Source: Pseudomonas fluorescens (lineage in GTDB: Bacteria > Pseudomonadota > Gammaproteobacteria > Pseudomonadales > Pseudomonadaceae). From it: a stretch of 64,000 nucleotides of DNA. Under the pieces are notes generated by a model that saw only the letters and a list, made by a program, of their open reading frames with translations, had not been told where the DNA came from and ran no database searches. Within the stretch, counting starts at the first letter, position 1, and each line of letters starts with the position of its first letter. Position numbers and translations under genes: made by a program. Of this stretch, positions 1 to 8,847 are shown in pieces. The stretch lies in the NCBI RefSeq assembly GCF_902498065.1, contig NZ_CABVIR010000003.1:558001-622000 (forward strand). Direction: 5' to 3'.

Positions 1-2
1 CC

Positions 3-941
3 CAGGACCTGAACTACAACGTGATGTTCTCCCAGCGCGGCGTTTACAACCTGTGCCACACCCTGCAGGACATTCGTGATTCCGAGCGTCGGGTCAGCGC
101 CAACCGCCTCAACGGCGTGGACGGTGAACTGCTCGATGCCAAGCAAGTAGCCGACGAGATCCCGTACCTCGACTGCTCGAAGAACACTCGCTACCCGGTG
201 ATGGGCGCAACCGTTCAGCGTCGCGGCGGCGTGGCCCGTCACGATGCCGTGGCGTGGGGCTTTGCCCGTGCCGCCGACGCACTGGGCGTGGACCTGATCC
301 AGCAGACCGAAGTGATCGGTTTCCGCAAGGAAAACGGCGTGTGCATCGGCGTTGAAACCAACAAGGGCTTCATCGGCGCCAAGCGCGTCGGCGTGGTCAC
401 TGCCGGTAACTCCGGGCACATGGCCAAGCTCGCCGGTTTCCGTCTGCCGATCGAATCGCACCCGCTGCAAGCGCTGGTGTCCGAGCCGATCAAACCGATT
501 ATCGACAGCGTGATCATGTCCAACGCCGTGCACGGCTACATCAGCCAGTCCGACAAGGGCGACCTGGTGATCGGCGCCGGTATCGACGGCTACAACGGCT
601 ACGGCCAGCGTGGTTCGTACCCGGTGATCGAGCACACCATCCAGGCCATCGTCGAGATGTTCCCGGTGTTGTCCCGCGTGCGCATGAACCGGCAGTGGGG
701 CGGCATCGTCGACACCACGCCGGATGCCTGCCCGATCATCTCCAAAACCCCGGTCCCGAACATGTTCTTCAACTGCGGTTGGGGCACCGGTGGCTTCAAG
801 GCAACACCTGGCTCGGGCAACGTGTTTGCCGCAAGCCTGGCCAAGGGCGAAATGCACCCATTGGCCGCACCTTTCTCCATCGACCGTTTCCACAACGGTG
901 CGTTGATCGATGAACACGGCGCTGCTGCGGTTGCCCACTAA
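3..941 (+). CDS. soxB: Sarcosine oxidase beta subunit (3' part)
   Basis: This is the C-terminal three quarters of the FAD-binding beta subunit of heterotetrameric sarcosine oxidase, which oxidises sarcosine to glycine, formaldehyde and H2O2 in the cytoplasm. The reading frame is already open at the left edge, so the start lies outside the window; about 312 of the usual roughly 416 residues are present. The visible part carries the DAO-fold C-terminal half, including a glycine-rich stretch near the end (GWGTGGFKATPGSG) typical of this family. It is followed after 14 bases by soxD, in the canonical soxBDAG order. Identification is firm from the protein sequence and the neighbours. Confidence 0.95.
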   Translation, partial: QDLNYNVMFSQRGVYNLCHTLQDIRDSERRVSANRLNGVDGELLDAKQVADEIPYLDCSKNTRYPVMGATVQRRGGVARHDAVAWGFARAADALGVDLIQQTEVIGFRKENGVCIGVETNKGFIGAKRVGVVTAGNSGHMAKLAGFRLPIESHPLQALVSEPIKPIIDSVIMSNAVHGYISQSDKGDLVIGAGIDGYNGYGQRGSYPVIEHTIQAIVEMFPVLSRVRMNRQWGGIVDTTPDACPIISKTPVPNMFFNCGWGTGGFKATPGSGNVFAASLAKGEMHPLAAPFSIDRFHNGALIDEHGAAAVAH

Positions 942-955
942 CAGGAGAAATCCCC

Positions 956-1285
956 ATGTTGCATATCTTCTGTCCTCACTGCGGCGAACTGCGCTCCGAA
1001 GAGGAATTCCACGCATCCGGCCAGGCGCACATCCCGCGCCCACTGGATCCGAACAGCTGCACCGACGAGGAGTGGGGCGACTACATGTTCTTCCGCGATA
1101 ACCCTCGCGGTCTGCACCACGAACTCTGGGATCACGTTGCCGGTTGCCGTCAGTACTTCAACGTCACCCGCGACACCGTGACCTACGAGATTCTCGAGAC
1201 CTACAAGATCGGCACCAAGCCACAATTCACCGACAAGACCGATAGCTCGAAAGCGGCTACGACGGCTCTGGGAGAGAAGGTATGA
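956..1285 (+). CDS. soxD: Sarcosine oxidase delta subunit
   Basis: Small zinc-binding delta subunit of heterotetrameric sarcosine oxidase, 109 residues, the usual family size. The N-terminus begins MLHIFCPHCGE, giving the CPHC half of the zinc site, with further Cys and His residues downstream (C32, H65, C69). The start is preceded by AGGAGAAA. Its last four bases overlap the soxA start (ATGA), which suggests translational coupling and fixed stoichiometry. The subunit has a structural role in the complex rather than catalysis, from knowledge of the family. Confidence 0.95.
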   Translation: MLHIFCPHCGELRSEEEFHASGQAHIPRPLDPNSCTDEEWGDYMFFRDNPRGLHHELWDHVAGCRQYFNVTRDTVTYEILETYKIGTKPQFTDKTDSSKAATTALGEKV

Positions 1286-4200
1286 GCCAGATCAATCGCC
1301 TGTCCAACGGCGGACGGATCGACCGCAACAAAGTGCTGAGCTTCACCTTCAACGGCCAGGTCTACAAAGGCTTTGAAGGCGATTCCCTGGCCGCTGCACT
1401 GCTGGCCAACGGCGTCGACATCATCGGTCGCAGCTTCAAGTATTCCCGTCCGCGCGGCATCTTTGCCGCCGGTGCCGAAGAGCCGAACGCCGTGCTGCAG
1501 ATCGGCGCGACCGAAGCTACGCAAATTCCGAACGTACGCGCCACGCAACAAGCGCTGTACCAAGGCCTGGTCGCCACCAGCACCAACGGCTGGCCAAGCG
1601 TGAACAACGACATGATGGGGATTCTCGGCAAGGTCGGCGGCAAGCTGATGCCGCCGGGCTTCTACTACAAAACCTTCATGTACCCGCAATCGTTCTGGAT
1701 GACTTACGAGAAGTACATCCGTAAGGCTGCCGGCCTTGGCCGCTCGCCGACCGAGAACGATCCGGACACCTACGACTACATGAACCAGCACTGCGACGTG
1801 CTGATCGTCGGCGGTGGCCCGGCGGGCCTGGCTGCCGCATTGGCAGCAGCTCGCAGCGGCGCTCGCGTCATTCTGGCCGATGAGCAGGAAGAGTTCGGCG
1901 GCAGCCTGCTGGATTCCCGCGAAAGCCTTGACGGCAAGCCTGCCACCGAGTGGGTCGCCAGCGTCATTGCCGAACTGAAAGACACCCCGGACGTGCTGCT
2001 GTTGCCGCGCGCCACGGTCAACGGTTACCACGACCACAACTTCCTGACCATTCACGAGCGCCTGACCGATCACCTCGGCGACCGCGCCCCGATTGGCCAG
2101 GTGCGCCAGCGCATCCACCGGGTTCGCGCCAAACGCGTGGTCCTGGCGACCGGCGCTCACGAGCGTCCGCTGGTTTATGGCAACAACGACGTGCCGGGCA
2201 ACATGCTTGCCGGTGCAGTCTCGACTTACGTTCGTCGTTACGGCGTGGCACCGGGCAAAAAGCTGGTGCTGTCGACCAACAATGATCACGCCTACCGCGT
2301 TGCCCTGGATTGGCTCGATGCCAGCCTGCAAGTGGTGGCCATCGCTGACGCCCGCAGCAATCCTCGCGGTGCGCTGGTGGAAGAAGCGCGTGCCAAAGGC
2401 ATTCGCATCCTGACCGGCAGCGCCGTGATCGAGGCCCGTGGCAGCAAGCACGTGACCGCCGCTCGCGTCGCCGCGATCGATGTCAAAGCACACGCCGTGA
2501 CCAGTCCTGGCGAATGGCTCGATTGCGATCTGATCGCCAGTTCTGGCGGGTACAGCCCGGTGGTTCACCTGGCTTCACACCTGGGTGGCAAGCCGATCTG
2601 GCGCGAAGACATCCTCGGTTTCGTACCGGGCGAAGCACCGCAGAAACGCGTGTGCGTCGGTGGCATCAACGGCGTCTACGGCCTCGGTGATTCGCTGGCC
2701 GATGGTTTTGAAGGTGGCGCTCGCGCCGCCAGCGAAGCCGGTTTCAGCGTGGTTGAAGGCACCCTGCCGAAAGCCCTGAGCCGTCTGGAAGAACCTACGT
2801 TGGCGCTGTTCCAGGTGCCGCACGAAAAGAACACCGCACGGGCACCGAAGCAATTCGTCGACCTGCAAAACGACGTCACCGCCGCCGCCATCGAACTGGC
2901 GACCCGCGAAGGCTTCGAGTCGGTCGAGCACGTCAAACGCTACACCGCGCTCGGTTTCGGCACTGACCAGGGCAAGCTCGGCAACGTCAACGGTCTGGCC
3001 ATCGCCGCCCGTTCGTTGAACGTGACCATCCCGCAGATGGGCACCACCATGTTCCGTCCGAACTACACGCCGGTGACATTCGGTGCCGTGGCCGGCCGTC
3101 ACTGCGGGCACATCTTCGAACCTGTCCGTTACACCGCGCTGCATCACTGGCACGTGAAGAATGGCGCCGAGTTCGAAGACGTCGGTCAGTGGAAGCGTCC
3201 ATGGTACTTCCCGAAAAACGGGGAAGACATTCACACCGCCGTGAAACGCGAATGCAAAGCCGTGCGCGACAGCGTCGGCCTGCTGGACGCATCTACCCTC
3301 GGCAAGATCGACATTCAAGGCCCGGATGCGCGCGAGTTCCTCAACCGCATCTACACCAACGCCTGGACCAAGCTCGACGTGGGCAAGGCGCGTTACGGTC
3401 TGATGTGCAAAGAAGACGGCATGGTGTTCGACGACGGCGTTACCGCTTGCCTCGCCGACAACCACTTCGTCATGACCACCACCACTGGCGGCGCGGCACG
3501 CGTGCTGCAATGGCTGGAAATCTACTCCCAGACCGAATGGCCAGAGCTGAAGGTGTACTTCACTTCCGTGACGGATCACTGGGCAACCATGACCCTGTCC
3601 GGGCCGAACAGCCGCAAGCTGCTCAGCGAAGTCACCGACATCGACCTGAGCAACGAAGCCTTCCCGTTCATGACCTGGAAAGAAGGCCTGGTCGGCGGTG
3701 TGCCGGCGCGGGTGTTCCGGATTTCGTTTACCGGTGAGTTGTCGTACGAAGTCAACGTGCAAGCCGACTACGCCATGGGCGTGCTCGAGAAAATCGTCGA
3801 GGCCGGCAAGCAGTACAACCTGACGCCGTACGGCACCGAAACCATGCACATCCTGCGGGCGGAGAAGGGCTTCATCATCGTTGGTCAGGACACTGACAGC
3901 TCGATGACTCCGGATGACCTGAACATGGGCTGGTGTGTCGGTCGCACCAAACCGTTCTCGTGGATCGGCTGGCGTGGCATGAACCGCGAAGACTGCGTGC
4001 GTGATCAGCGCAAACAACTGGTGGGCCTCAAGCCGATCGATCCGACCAAATGGCTGCCGGAAGGTGCGCAACTGGTGTTCAACACCAAGCAGACGATTCC
4101 GATGACCATGGTCGGTCACGTCACCTCCAGCTACCTGCACAACTCCCTGGGCTATTCGTTTGCCATGGGCGTGGTCAAGGGCGGCTTGAAGCGGATCGGT

Positions 4201-4299
4201 GAGCGCGTGTTCGCACCGCTGGCCGATGGCAGCGTGATCGAGGCGGAAATCGTTTCTTCGGTGTTCTTCGATCCGAAAGGTGATCGCCAGAACGTTTAA
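1282..4299 (+). CDS. soxA: Sarcosine oxidase alpha subunit
   Basis: Large alpha subunit, 1005 residues, the full family length. An N-terminal ferredoxin-like segment (about residues 15-100) is followed by a Rossmann dinucleotide site with VGGGPAGLAAAL near residues 174-187, a second NAD-binding part, and a C-terminal aminomethyltransferase (GcvT-like) folate-binding half from about residue 620. In the complex it carries NAD and tetrahydrofolate, so the one-carbon unit released from sarcosine can be captured as methylene-THF. It overlaps soxD by four bases. A long antisense reading frame lies opposite but is a codon-bias shadow. Confidence 0.96.
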   Translation: MSQINRLSNGGRIDRNKVLSFTFNGQVYKGFEGDSLAAALLANGVDIIGRSFKYSRPRGIFAAGAEEPNAVLQIGATEATQIPNVRATQQALYQGLVATSTNGWPSVNNDMMGILGKVGGKLMPPGFYYKTFMYPQSFWMTYEKYIRKAAGLGRSPTENDPDTYDYMNQHCDVLIVGGGPAGLAAALAAARSGARVILADEQEEFGGSLLDSRESLDGKPATEWVASVIAELKDTPDVLLLPRATVNGYHDHNFLTIHERLTDHLGDRAPIGQVRQRIHRVRAKRVVLATGAHERPLVYGNNDVPGNMLAGAVSTYVRRYGVAPGKKLVLSTNNDHAYRVALDWLDASLQVVAIADARSNPRGALVEEARAKGIRILTGSAVIEARGSKHVTAARVAAIDVKAHAVTSPGEWLDCDLIASSGGYSPVVHLASHLGGKPIWREDILGFVPGEAPQKRVCVGGINGVYGLGDSLADGFEGGARAASEAGFSVVEGTLPKALSRLEEPTLALFQVPHEKNTARAPKQFVDLQNDVTAAAIELATREGFESVEHVKRYTALGFGTDQGKLGNVNGLAIAARSLNVTIPQMGTTMFRPNYTPVTFGAVAGRHCGHIFEPVRYTALHHWHVKNGAEFEDVGQWKRPWYFPKNGEDIHTAVKRECKAVRDSVGLLDASTLGKIDIQGPDAREFLNRIYTNAWTKLDVGKARYGLMCKEDGMVFDDGVTACLADNHFVMTTTTGGAARVLQWLEIYSQTEWPELKVYFTSVTDHWATMTLSGPNSRKLLSEVTDIDLSNEAFPFMTWKEGLVGGVPARVFRISFTGELSYEVNVQADYAMGVLEKIVEAGKQYNLTPYGTETMHILRAEKGFIIVGQDTDSSMTPDDLNMGWCVGRTKPFSWIGWRGMNREDCVRDQRKQLVGLKPIDPTKWLPEGAQLVFNTKQTIPMTMVGHVTSSYLHNSLGYSFAMGVVKGGLKRIGERVFAPLADGSVIEAEIVSSVFFDPKGDRQNV

Positions 4300-4328
4300 T
4301 GGCCTCGATACCTGTGGGTGGGCTACCA

Positions 4329-4395
4329 ATCGCTAGCAGGCTAGCTCCCACAGGGGAACGCGGTTGAATGTGGGAGCTAGCCTGCTGGCGATGAC
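4329..4395. repeat. REP pair (REPIN) between soxA and soxG
   Basis: Two inverted copies of a REP sequence of the form ATCGCTAGCAGGCTAGCTCCCAC, facing each other around a short spacer, in the soxA-soxG gap. Each arm can fold on its own (TAGC..GCTA) and the pair can form a long hairpin. It interrupts the operon and may affect relative expression or mRNA decay; that is inference. Confidence 0.9.
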
Positions 4396-4444
4396 GGCAG
4401 TGCAGCCACCACAGGAACCAACAGAATTCAGGAACAGGTGCTTT

Positions 4445-5077
4445 ATGACCGTAGCCAATGTTTACCAACAACGCCCAACCACCGGGGCCAAGGCCGAGTC
4501 GTCGCTGCATCATGCCGACCTCGCCAGCCTGGTCGGCAAGGGCCGCAAAAACGCCGGCGTGATCGTGCGTGAGAAAAAACTCCTCGGCCACCTGACGATC
4601 CGTGGCGATGGCCATGATTCGGCGTTTTCCGCTGGCGTGCACAAGGCCCTGGGCATCGAATTGCCGGGCGCCCTGAGCGTCATCGTCAAAGGTGAAACCA
4701 GCCTGCAATGGGTCGGGCCTGATGAGTGGCTGCTGATCGTGCCGACCGGCGAAGAGTTCGCCGCCGAGCAAAAACTCCGTGAAGCGCTGGGCGACCTGCA
4801 CATTCAGATCGTCAATGTCAGCGGTGGCCAGCAAGTCCTCGAACTGAGCGGCCCGAACGTGCGTCAGGTGCTGATGAAATCCACCAGCTACGACGTGCAC
4901 CCGAACAGTTTTCCAGTGGGCAAGGCTGTCGGCACCGTGTTTGCCAAGTCGCAACTGGTGATCCGCCACACCGCCGAAGACACCTGGGAACTGGTGATTC
5001 GCCGCAGCTTCTCGGATTACTGGTGGTTGTGGTTGCAGGATGCGGCGGCCGAGTACGGGCTTAGCGTTCAGGCTTGA
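4445..5077 (+). CDS. soxG: Sarcosine oxidase gamma subunit
   Basis: Gamma subunit of the heterotetramer, 210 residues, a normal length. The start is set at MTVANVYQQ because the upstream in-frame extension to 4364 lies inside the REP repeat and is not protein-like; AGGAACAGG sits just upstream as a ribosome binding site. The subunit is related to the GcvT fold and with soxA helps to form the folate-binding part of the complex. It closes the soxBDAG set, although a REP pair separates it from soxA. Confidence 0.94.
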   Translation: MTVANVYQQRPTTGAKAESSLHHADLASLVGKGRKNAGVIVREKKLLGHLTIRGDGHDSAFSAGVHKALGIELPGALSVIVKGETSLQWVGPDEWLLIVPTGEEFAAEQKLREALGDLHIQIVNVSGGQQVLELSGPNVRQVLMKSTSYDVHPNSFPVGKAVGTVFAKSQLVIRHTAEDTWELVIRRSFSDYWWLWLQDAAAEYGLSVQA

Positions 5078-5084
5078 GATTTTT

Positions 5085-5147
5085 CGCCGGCAAGCCGGCT
5101 CCTACAGGGGCACCAAAACCCTTTAGGAGCCAGCTTGCCGGCGATCA
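5085..5147. repeat. REP pair between soxG and purU
   Basis: Inverted REP arms of the variant CGCCGGCAAGCCGGCTCCTACAG / CTTTAGGAGCCAGCTTGCCGGCG. This is a different REP subtype from the pair before soxG: the core is CAAGC rather than CAGGC. Confidence 0.85.
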
Positions 5148-5188
5148 ACCGCGCAGCGGTTGCCCATAACAACAGGAGTCACCGCACT

Positions 5189-6046
5189 ATGAGCCGCGCC
5201 CCAGACACATGGATTCTGACCGCCGACTGCCCCAGCGTTCTCGGCACCGTGGACGCGGTGACCCGCTTTCTGTTCGAGCAGGGCTGCTACGTTACCGAGC
5301 ACCATTCGTTCGATGACCGTCTCTCGGGTCGTTTCTTCATTCGCGTGGAATTCCGTCAGCCTGACGGCTTCGACGAACAAGCCTTCCGCGCAGGGCTGGA
5401 AGAGCGTGGCCAGGCCTTTGGCATGATCTTCGAACTGACCCCGCCGAACTACCGGCCGAAAGTGGTGATCATGGTCTCCAAGGCCGATCACTGCCTCAAC
5501 GATTTGCTTTACCGCCAACGCATCGGCCAGTTGTCGATGGACGTCGCTGCCGTGGTCTCCAACCACCCGGACCTCAAGCCGTTGGCCGACTGGCATCAGA
5601 TTCCGTATTACCACTTCCCGCTCGACCCGAACGACAAGCCATCGCAAGAGCGTCAGGTGTTGCAGGTGATCGAAGAGTCCGGTGCCGAACTGGTGATCCT
5701 TGCGCGCTACATGCAGGTTTTGTCGCCGGAGCTGTGCCGCAAACTCGATGGCAAGGCGATCAACATCCATCACTCCCTGTTGCCCGGTTTCAAAGGCGCC
5801 AAGCCGTATCACCAGGCCTATAACAAAGGCGTGAAGCTGGTCGGCGCCACGGCGCACTACATCAACAACGACCTGGACGAAGGACCGATCATCGCTCAGG
5901 GCGTAGAGGTCGTGGACCACAGTCACTACCCGGAAGACCTGATCGCCAAGGGGCGGGATATCGAGGGGCTGACGTTGGCCCGGGCGGTTGGGTATCACAT
6001 TGAACGACGCGTGTTTTTGAACGCCAATCGCACCGTCGTTCTTTAA
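5189..6046 (+). CDS. purU: Formyltetrahydrofolate deformylase
   Basis: Hydrolyses 10-formyl-THF to formate and THF. The protein has 285 residues with an N-terminal ACT domain (about 1-80) and a C-terminal formyltransferase fold. The conserved catalytic segment is visible as N-I-H-H-S-L-L-P-G-F near residue 190, with the downstream D-L-D-E-G-P-I carrying the usual Asp. The start at 5189 (MSRAPDTW) is preferred over the upstream in-frame codon at 5135 because a good AACAGGAGT ribosome binding site precedes it and the length then fits the family. Its place between soxG and fdhA fits recycling of folate loaded by sarcosine breakdown. Confidence 0.95.
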   Translation: MSRAPDTWILTADCPSVLGTVDAVTRFLFEQGCYVTEHHSFDDRLSGRFFIRVEFRQPDGFDEQAFRAGLEERGQAFGMIFELTPPNYRPKVVIMVSKADHCLNDLLYRQRIGQLSMDVAAVVSNHPDLKPLADWHQIPYYHFPLDPNDKPSQERQVLQVIEESGAELVILARYMQVLSPELCRKLDGKAINIHHSLLPGFKGAKPYHQAYNKGVKLVGATAHYINNDLDEGPIIAQGVEVVDHSHYPEDLIAKGRDIEGLTLARAVGYHIERRVFLNANRTVVL

Positions 6047-6052
6047 ATTGCC

Positions 6053-6143
6053 ATCGCTAGCAGGCTAGCTCCCACAGGGTTTTGGGTTGTCCAAAAATCC
6101 TGTGCTCACCCGAATCATTGTGGGAGCTAGCCTGCTAGCGATC
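6053..6143. repeat. REP pair between purU and fdhA
   Basis: Two facing copies of the CATCGCTAGCAGGCTAGC REP sequence separated by about 45 bases, which can form a long hairpin. It is the same subtype as the pair between soxA and soxG. Confidence 0.9.
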
Positions 6144-6249
6144 AGGCCATTACAAGCAACACATAAACAGCATCTGTACCCGAGCAATCAACGCGCCGCC
6201 GATCCATGGCGACGCGACCGCTACATAAAAACAACAGCGAGGTGAAAGC

Positions 6250-7449
6250 ATGTCTGGCAATCGTGGTGTGGTGTATCTCGGCAATGGCAAAGTCGAAATA
6301 CAGAAAATCGACTATCCGAAAATGCAGGACCCGCGTGGCAGGAAGATCAATCACGCTGTCATTCTGCGCGTGGTTTCCACCAACATCTGTGGTTCTGACC
6401 AGCACATGGTGCGCGGTCGTACCACCGCTCAAACCGGTCTGGTATTGGGTCACGAGATCACCGGTGAAGTGATCGAGAAGGGCAGCGACGTCGAGAACCT
6501 GCAAATCGGCGACCTGGTGTCCGTGCCGTTCAACGTGGCGTGCGGGCGCTGCCGTTCCTGCAAGGAAATGCACACCGGCGTCTGCCTCAGCGTGAACCCG
6601 GCGCGTCCGGGCGGTGCTTACGGTTATGTCGACATGGGCGACTGGACTGGCGGCCAGGCCGAGTACGCGATGGTGCCGTACGCTGACTTCAACCTGCTGA
6701 AACTGCCTGATCGCGATCGCGCGATGGAAAAAATCCGCGACCTGACTTGCCTCTCCGACATCCTGCCAACCGGTTACCACGGCGCAGTGACGGCCGGCGT
6801 TGGCCCTGGCAGCACCGTGTACATCGCCGGCGCCGGCCCGGTCGGTCTGGCCGCTGCCGCTTCCGCTCGCCTGTTGGGCGCAGCCGTGGTGATCATCGGT
6901 GATGTCAACACCGTTCGACTGGCACACGCCAAGGCGCAGGGCTTCGAAATCGCCGACCTTTCGCTGGACACCCCGCTGCACGAACAGATCGCCGCACTGC
7001 TGGGTGAACCAGAAGTGGATTGCGCCGTCGACGCCGTAGGCTTCGAAGCACGCGGTCACGGCCATGACGGCGTGAAACACGAGGCTCCGGCCACCGTGCT
7101 CAACTCGCTGATGGGCGTAGTTCGTGTTGCCGGCAAAATCGGTATCCCAGGCCTCTACGTGACTGAAGATCCGGGTGCAGTCGATGCAGCCGCGAAAATG
7201 GGCAGCCTGAGCATCCGCTTCGGTCTGGGCTGGGCCAAATCCCACAGCTTCCACACCGGCCAGACCCCGGTGATGAAGTACAACCGTCAGCTGATGCAGG
7301 CGATCATGTGGGATCGCATTCACATTGCTGACATCGTGGGCGTGGAGGTTATTAGCCTTGATGATGCGCCACGTGGGTATGGCGAGTTCGATGCGGGCGT
7401 ACCGAAGAAGTTTGTGATTGATCCGCATAAGTTGTTTAGTGCGGCGTAA
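6250..7449 (+). CDS. fdhA: Glutathione-independent formaldehyde dehydrogenase
   Basis: Zinc-dependent medium-chain dehydrogenase, 399 residues, that oxidises formaldehyde to formate with NAD+ without glutathione. Catalytic-zinc ligands are visible at C47 (NICGSDQH) and H68 (LGHE), and the structural zinc loop at C98, C101, C104 and C112. A Rossmann motif (GAGPVG) follows. It sits at the end of the sox-purU set, so it very likely removes formaldehyde made by sarcosine oxidase. A rho-independent terminator follows within 15 bases. Confidence 0.96.
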   Translation: MSGNRGVVYLGNGKVEIQKIDYPKMQDPRGRKINHAVILRVVSTNICGSDQHMVRGRTTAQTGLVLGHEITGEVIEKGSDVENLQIGDLVSVPFNVACGRCRSCKEMHTGVCLSVNPARPGGAYGYVDMGDWTGGQAEYAMVPYADFNLLKLPDRDRAMEKIRDLTCLSDILPTGYHGAVTAGVGPGSTVYIAGAGPVGLAAAASARLLGAAVVIIGDVNTVRLAHAKAQGFEIADLSLDTPLHEQIAALLGEPEVDCAVDAVGFEARGHGHDGVKHEAPATVLNSLMGVVRVAGKIGIPGLYVTEDPGAVDAAAKMGSLSIRFGLGWAKSHSFHTGQTPVMKYNRQLMQAIMWDRIHIADIVGVEVISLDDAPRGYGEFDAGVPKKFVIDPHKLFSAA

Positions 7450-7461
7450 GTAGTTTGGAGC

Positions 7462-7495
7462 AAAAAAAGGGTGGCTTAATGCCGCCCTTTTTATT
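7462..7495 (+). terminator. Rho-independent terminator after fdhA
   Basis: A 10-bp stem (AAAGGGTGGC / GCCGCCCTTT, one G-T pair) with a TTAAT loop and a T-rich tail, 12 bases after the fdhA stop. Confidence 0.88.
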
Positions 7496-7544
7496 TCTGA
7501 TACCTGAGGGGGACGTGTGGAGCGTTACCACTGAGGGGCTGGCT

Positions 7545-7633
7545 TGCATGGGCCGAACTCTCCGAAGAGTGGTTAGGTTGCGGATATCACTGTGCGCCAG
7601 TCGGAGAACGCCAGCTACTATCAGAGCTGATAG
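7545..7633 (-). pseudogene. Leader and start codon of a lost Rhs cassette (A0)
   Basis: On the minus strand this stretch has the family-A cassette leader: the palindrome at 7618-7633, a GGAG ribosome binding site and an ATG at 7549, 69 bases from the palindrome. The segment aligns base for base over much of its length with the leader of the cassette at 8848-9948 (shared GCATGGGCCG...CACTGTG blocks). After the start codon the reading frame leaves any Rhs similarity and runs into the fdhA terminator, so the coding body is gone. Either a deletion removed the cassette or only its leader was ever inserted. Confidence 0.7.
7618..7633. promoter_or_regulatory. Rhs-cassette palindrome copy 1 (remnant)
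   Basis: CTATCAG-AG-CTGATAG, a perfect 7-bp inverted repeat. It lies 69 bases from the orphan start codon of the lost cassette, the same spacing as in the intact cassettes. Confidence 0.75.
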
Positions 7634-7725
7634 GGGCGCGATGCTCGGCCTTTCAAGATCTGTAGCGACGCCAGCGAAATCGGCTTGCCGACCAGCGCAC
7701 TTTAAAAATCAATTTCAGTGGGACG

Positions 7726-8730
7726 TCAACTTCGAATACTTTTGCCTGGCTCGACTAAAATTGTGAGGAGTTTTTTATTAAGGATGTAAGTGTTTTGAAG
7801 TGTGATTTGAGATTGACGATCTAATGCTTCGTTGTACCGTGTTCGACTGACTTCTTTTAATGTTGGGCCGCTGCTGTTTGAGTCGTAGCTGATTTCAGCT
7901 TGAAATTTTTCGATGGTTTCTTTTGGGTTTGATTGATAAATGTCCAGTTTGTTTTTTGAAGTGGTCAGGAGTTGAACTTCTTTGCCGTTATATTTCAGTA
8001 GTTTTGCGTGATTTAGCGCGTTGTCTGCACTGGTTAATATCCTTTTTGTGCTGGGTTGGTTGCGGTTTACGCTTTCAATCAATTCTTGACTCATGTTTTT
8101 GGGTGTCAGGTAGTTTGGTAAGTTCCAGGTATTTGGCTGCCTGCTGGTTTTGAAATAAGGCTTGGCCGATGATGCGAGTGTAGTCAGAGCAGAGAGTAAG
8201 CTATGACCGCTGGGGTCCTGAAAATTAACGGCATCTCCAGAACAATATGCATACGCATTTAACCCGCCACTTCCAAACGGACTCCATCTGTCCGGACTGT
8301 TAAACCGCATCAACACCGGGTTGAACGCTCGATAACCATTACCCAACAAATAGTGTCCGGTCATCGGATCAGCTCGCTCGCCGTTAAAGCCAAGCAGGCT
8401 GAGCAAACCGTTACCCAGCGGTCGATGGCCATAGGGTGCATAGGCCAGTGGACAAGGCGGATTCGCATTAAGCAGGCTCAGCACCGAACGCTGTCGATCG
8501 GTCGCGAGCAAACGGGTTTCCACGGTGCCGCTCTGGCGCTGTTGCTGCGCGAGCAGTTGATCATCGTGTTGCATGATCGAACGCTGCTCTGTGCCTTGAA
8601 TCTCGGTGGCCAGGCGACCGTTAAGGTAAAAGCGCCGAGTGGTGGCTTGTGCGAAGGGCGCACAATCGATCAGCCGATCCAGTGGGTCGTAGTGGTAGTG
8701 GCAGAGAAGTGTTTCCCGGTTGGGCCGCAT
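7726..8730 (-). CDS. Orphan Rhs-core protein with unknown tip (cassette A1)
   Basis: A 334-residue protein. Residues 1-175 are the end of an Rhs/YD-repeat shell: one YDPLDRL repeat, then the Rhs-associated core with LLGFNGE, RFNSPD and the DPSGH boundary. Residues 176-334 are an unrelated, hydrophilic tip encoded by AT-richer DNA, in which I recognise no family. The ATG has a GGGAG ribosome binding site and the shared palindrome 68 bases upstream. No secretion signal is visible and no immunity gene follows; the next thing downstream is the remnant leader of another cassette. It could be an expressed mini-toxin, or a donor that swaps tips into a full-length Rhs gene elsewhere. Confidence 0.8.
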   Translation of the reverse strand: MRPNRETLLCHYHYDPLDRLIDCAPFAQATTRRFYLNGRLATEIQGTEQRSIMQHDDQLLAQQQRQSGTVETRLLATDRQRSVLSLLNANPPCPLAYAPYGHRPLGNGLLSLLGFNGERADPMTGHYLLGNGYRAFNPVLMRFNSPDRWSPFGSGGLNAYAYCSGDAVNFQDPSGHSLLSALTTLASSAKPYFKTSRQPNTWNLPNYLTPKNMSQELIESVNRNQPSTKRILTSADNALNHAKLLKYNGKEVQLLTTSKNKLDIYQSNPKETIEKFQAEISYDSNSSGPTLKEVSRTRYNEALDRQSQITLQNTYILNKKLLTILVEPGKSIRS

Positions 8731-8797
8731 GGGCAGGGCTCCCTATAAGGTCTGCTGATTCCGGTTTCACTGTGGCGCAATCGGACATGGCTGCCTA

Positions 8798-8813
8798 CTG
8801 GCAGAACGGATAG
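8798..8813. promoter_or_regulatory. Rhs-cassette palindrome copy 2 (degenerate)
   Basis: CTGGCAG-AA-CGGATAG, a decayed version of the repeat, 68 bases upstream of the A1 start. The position is kept although both arms have mutated. Confidence 0.65.
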
Positions 8814-8847
8814 GGTCGCTGGTAAAAATCGTCATTTTTATGGGTAT

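Noticed and set aside
1201..4329. Two long antisense frames (455 and 584 residues) opposite soxA
   Set aside because: They lie wholly opposite soxA, lack ribosome binding sites and have biased composition.
7455..7766. 103-residue plus-strand frame after fdhA
   Set aside because: It spans the fdhA terminator and the remnant Rhs leader and has no protein-like pattern.
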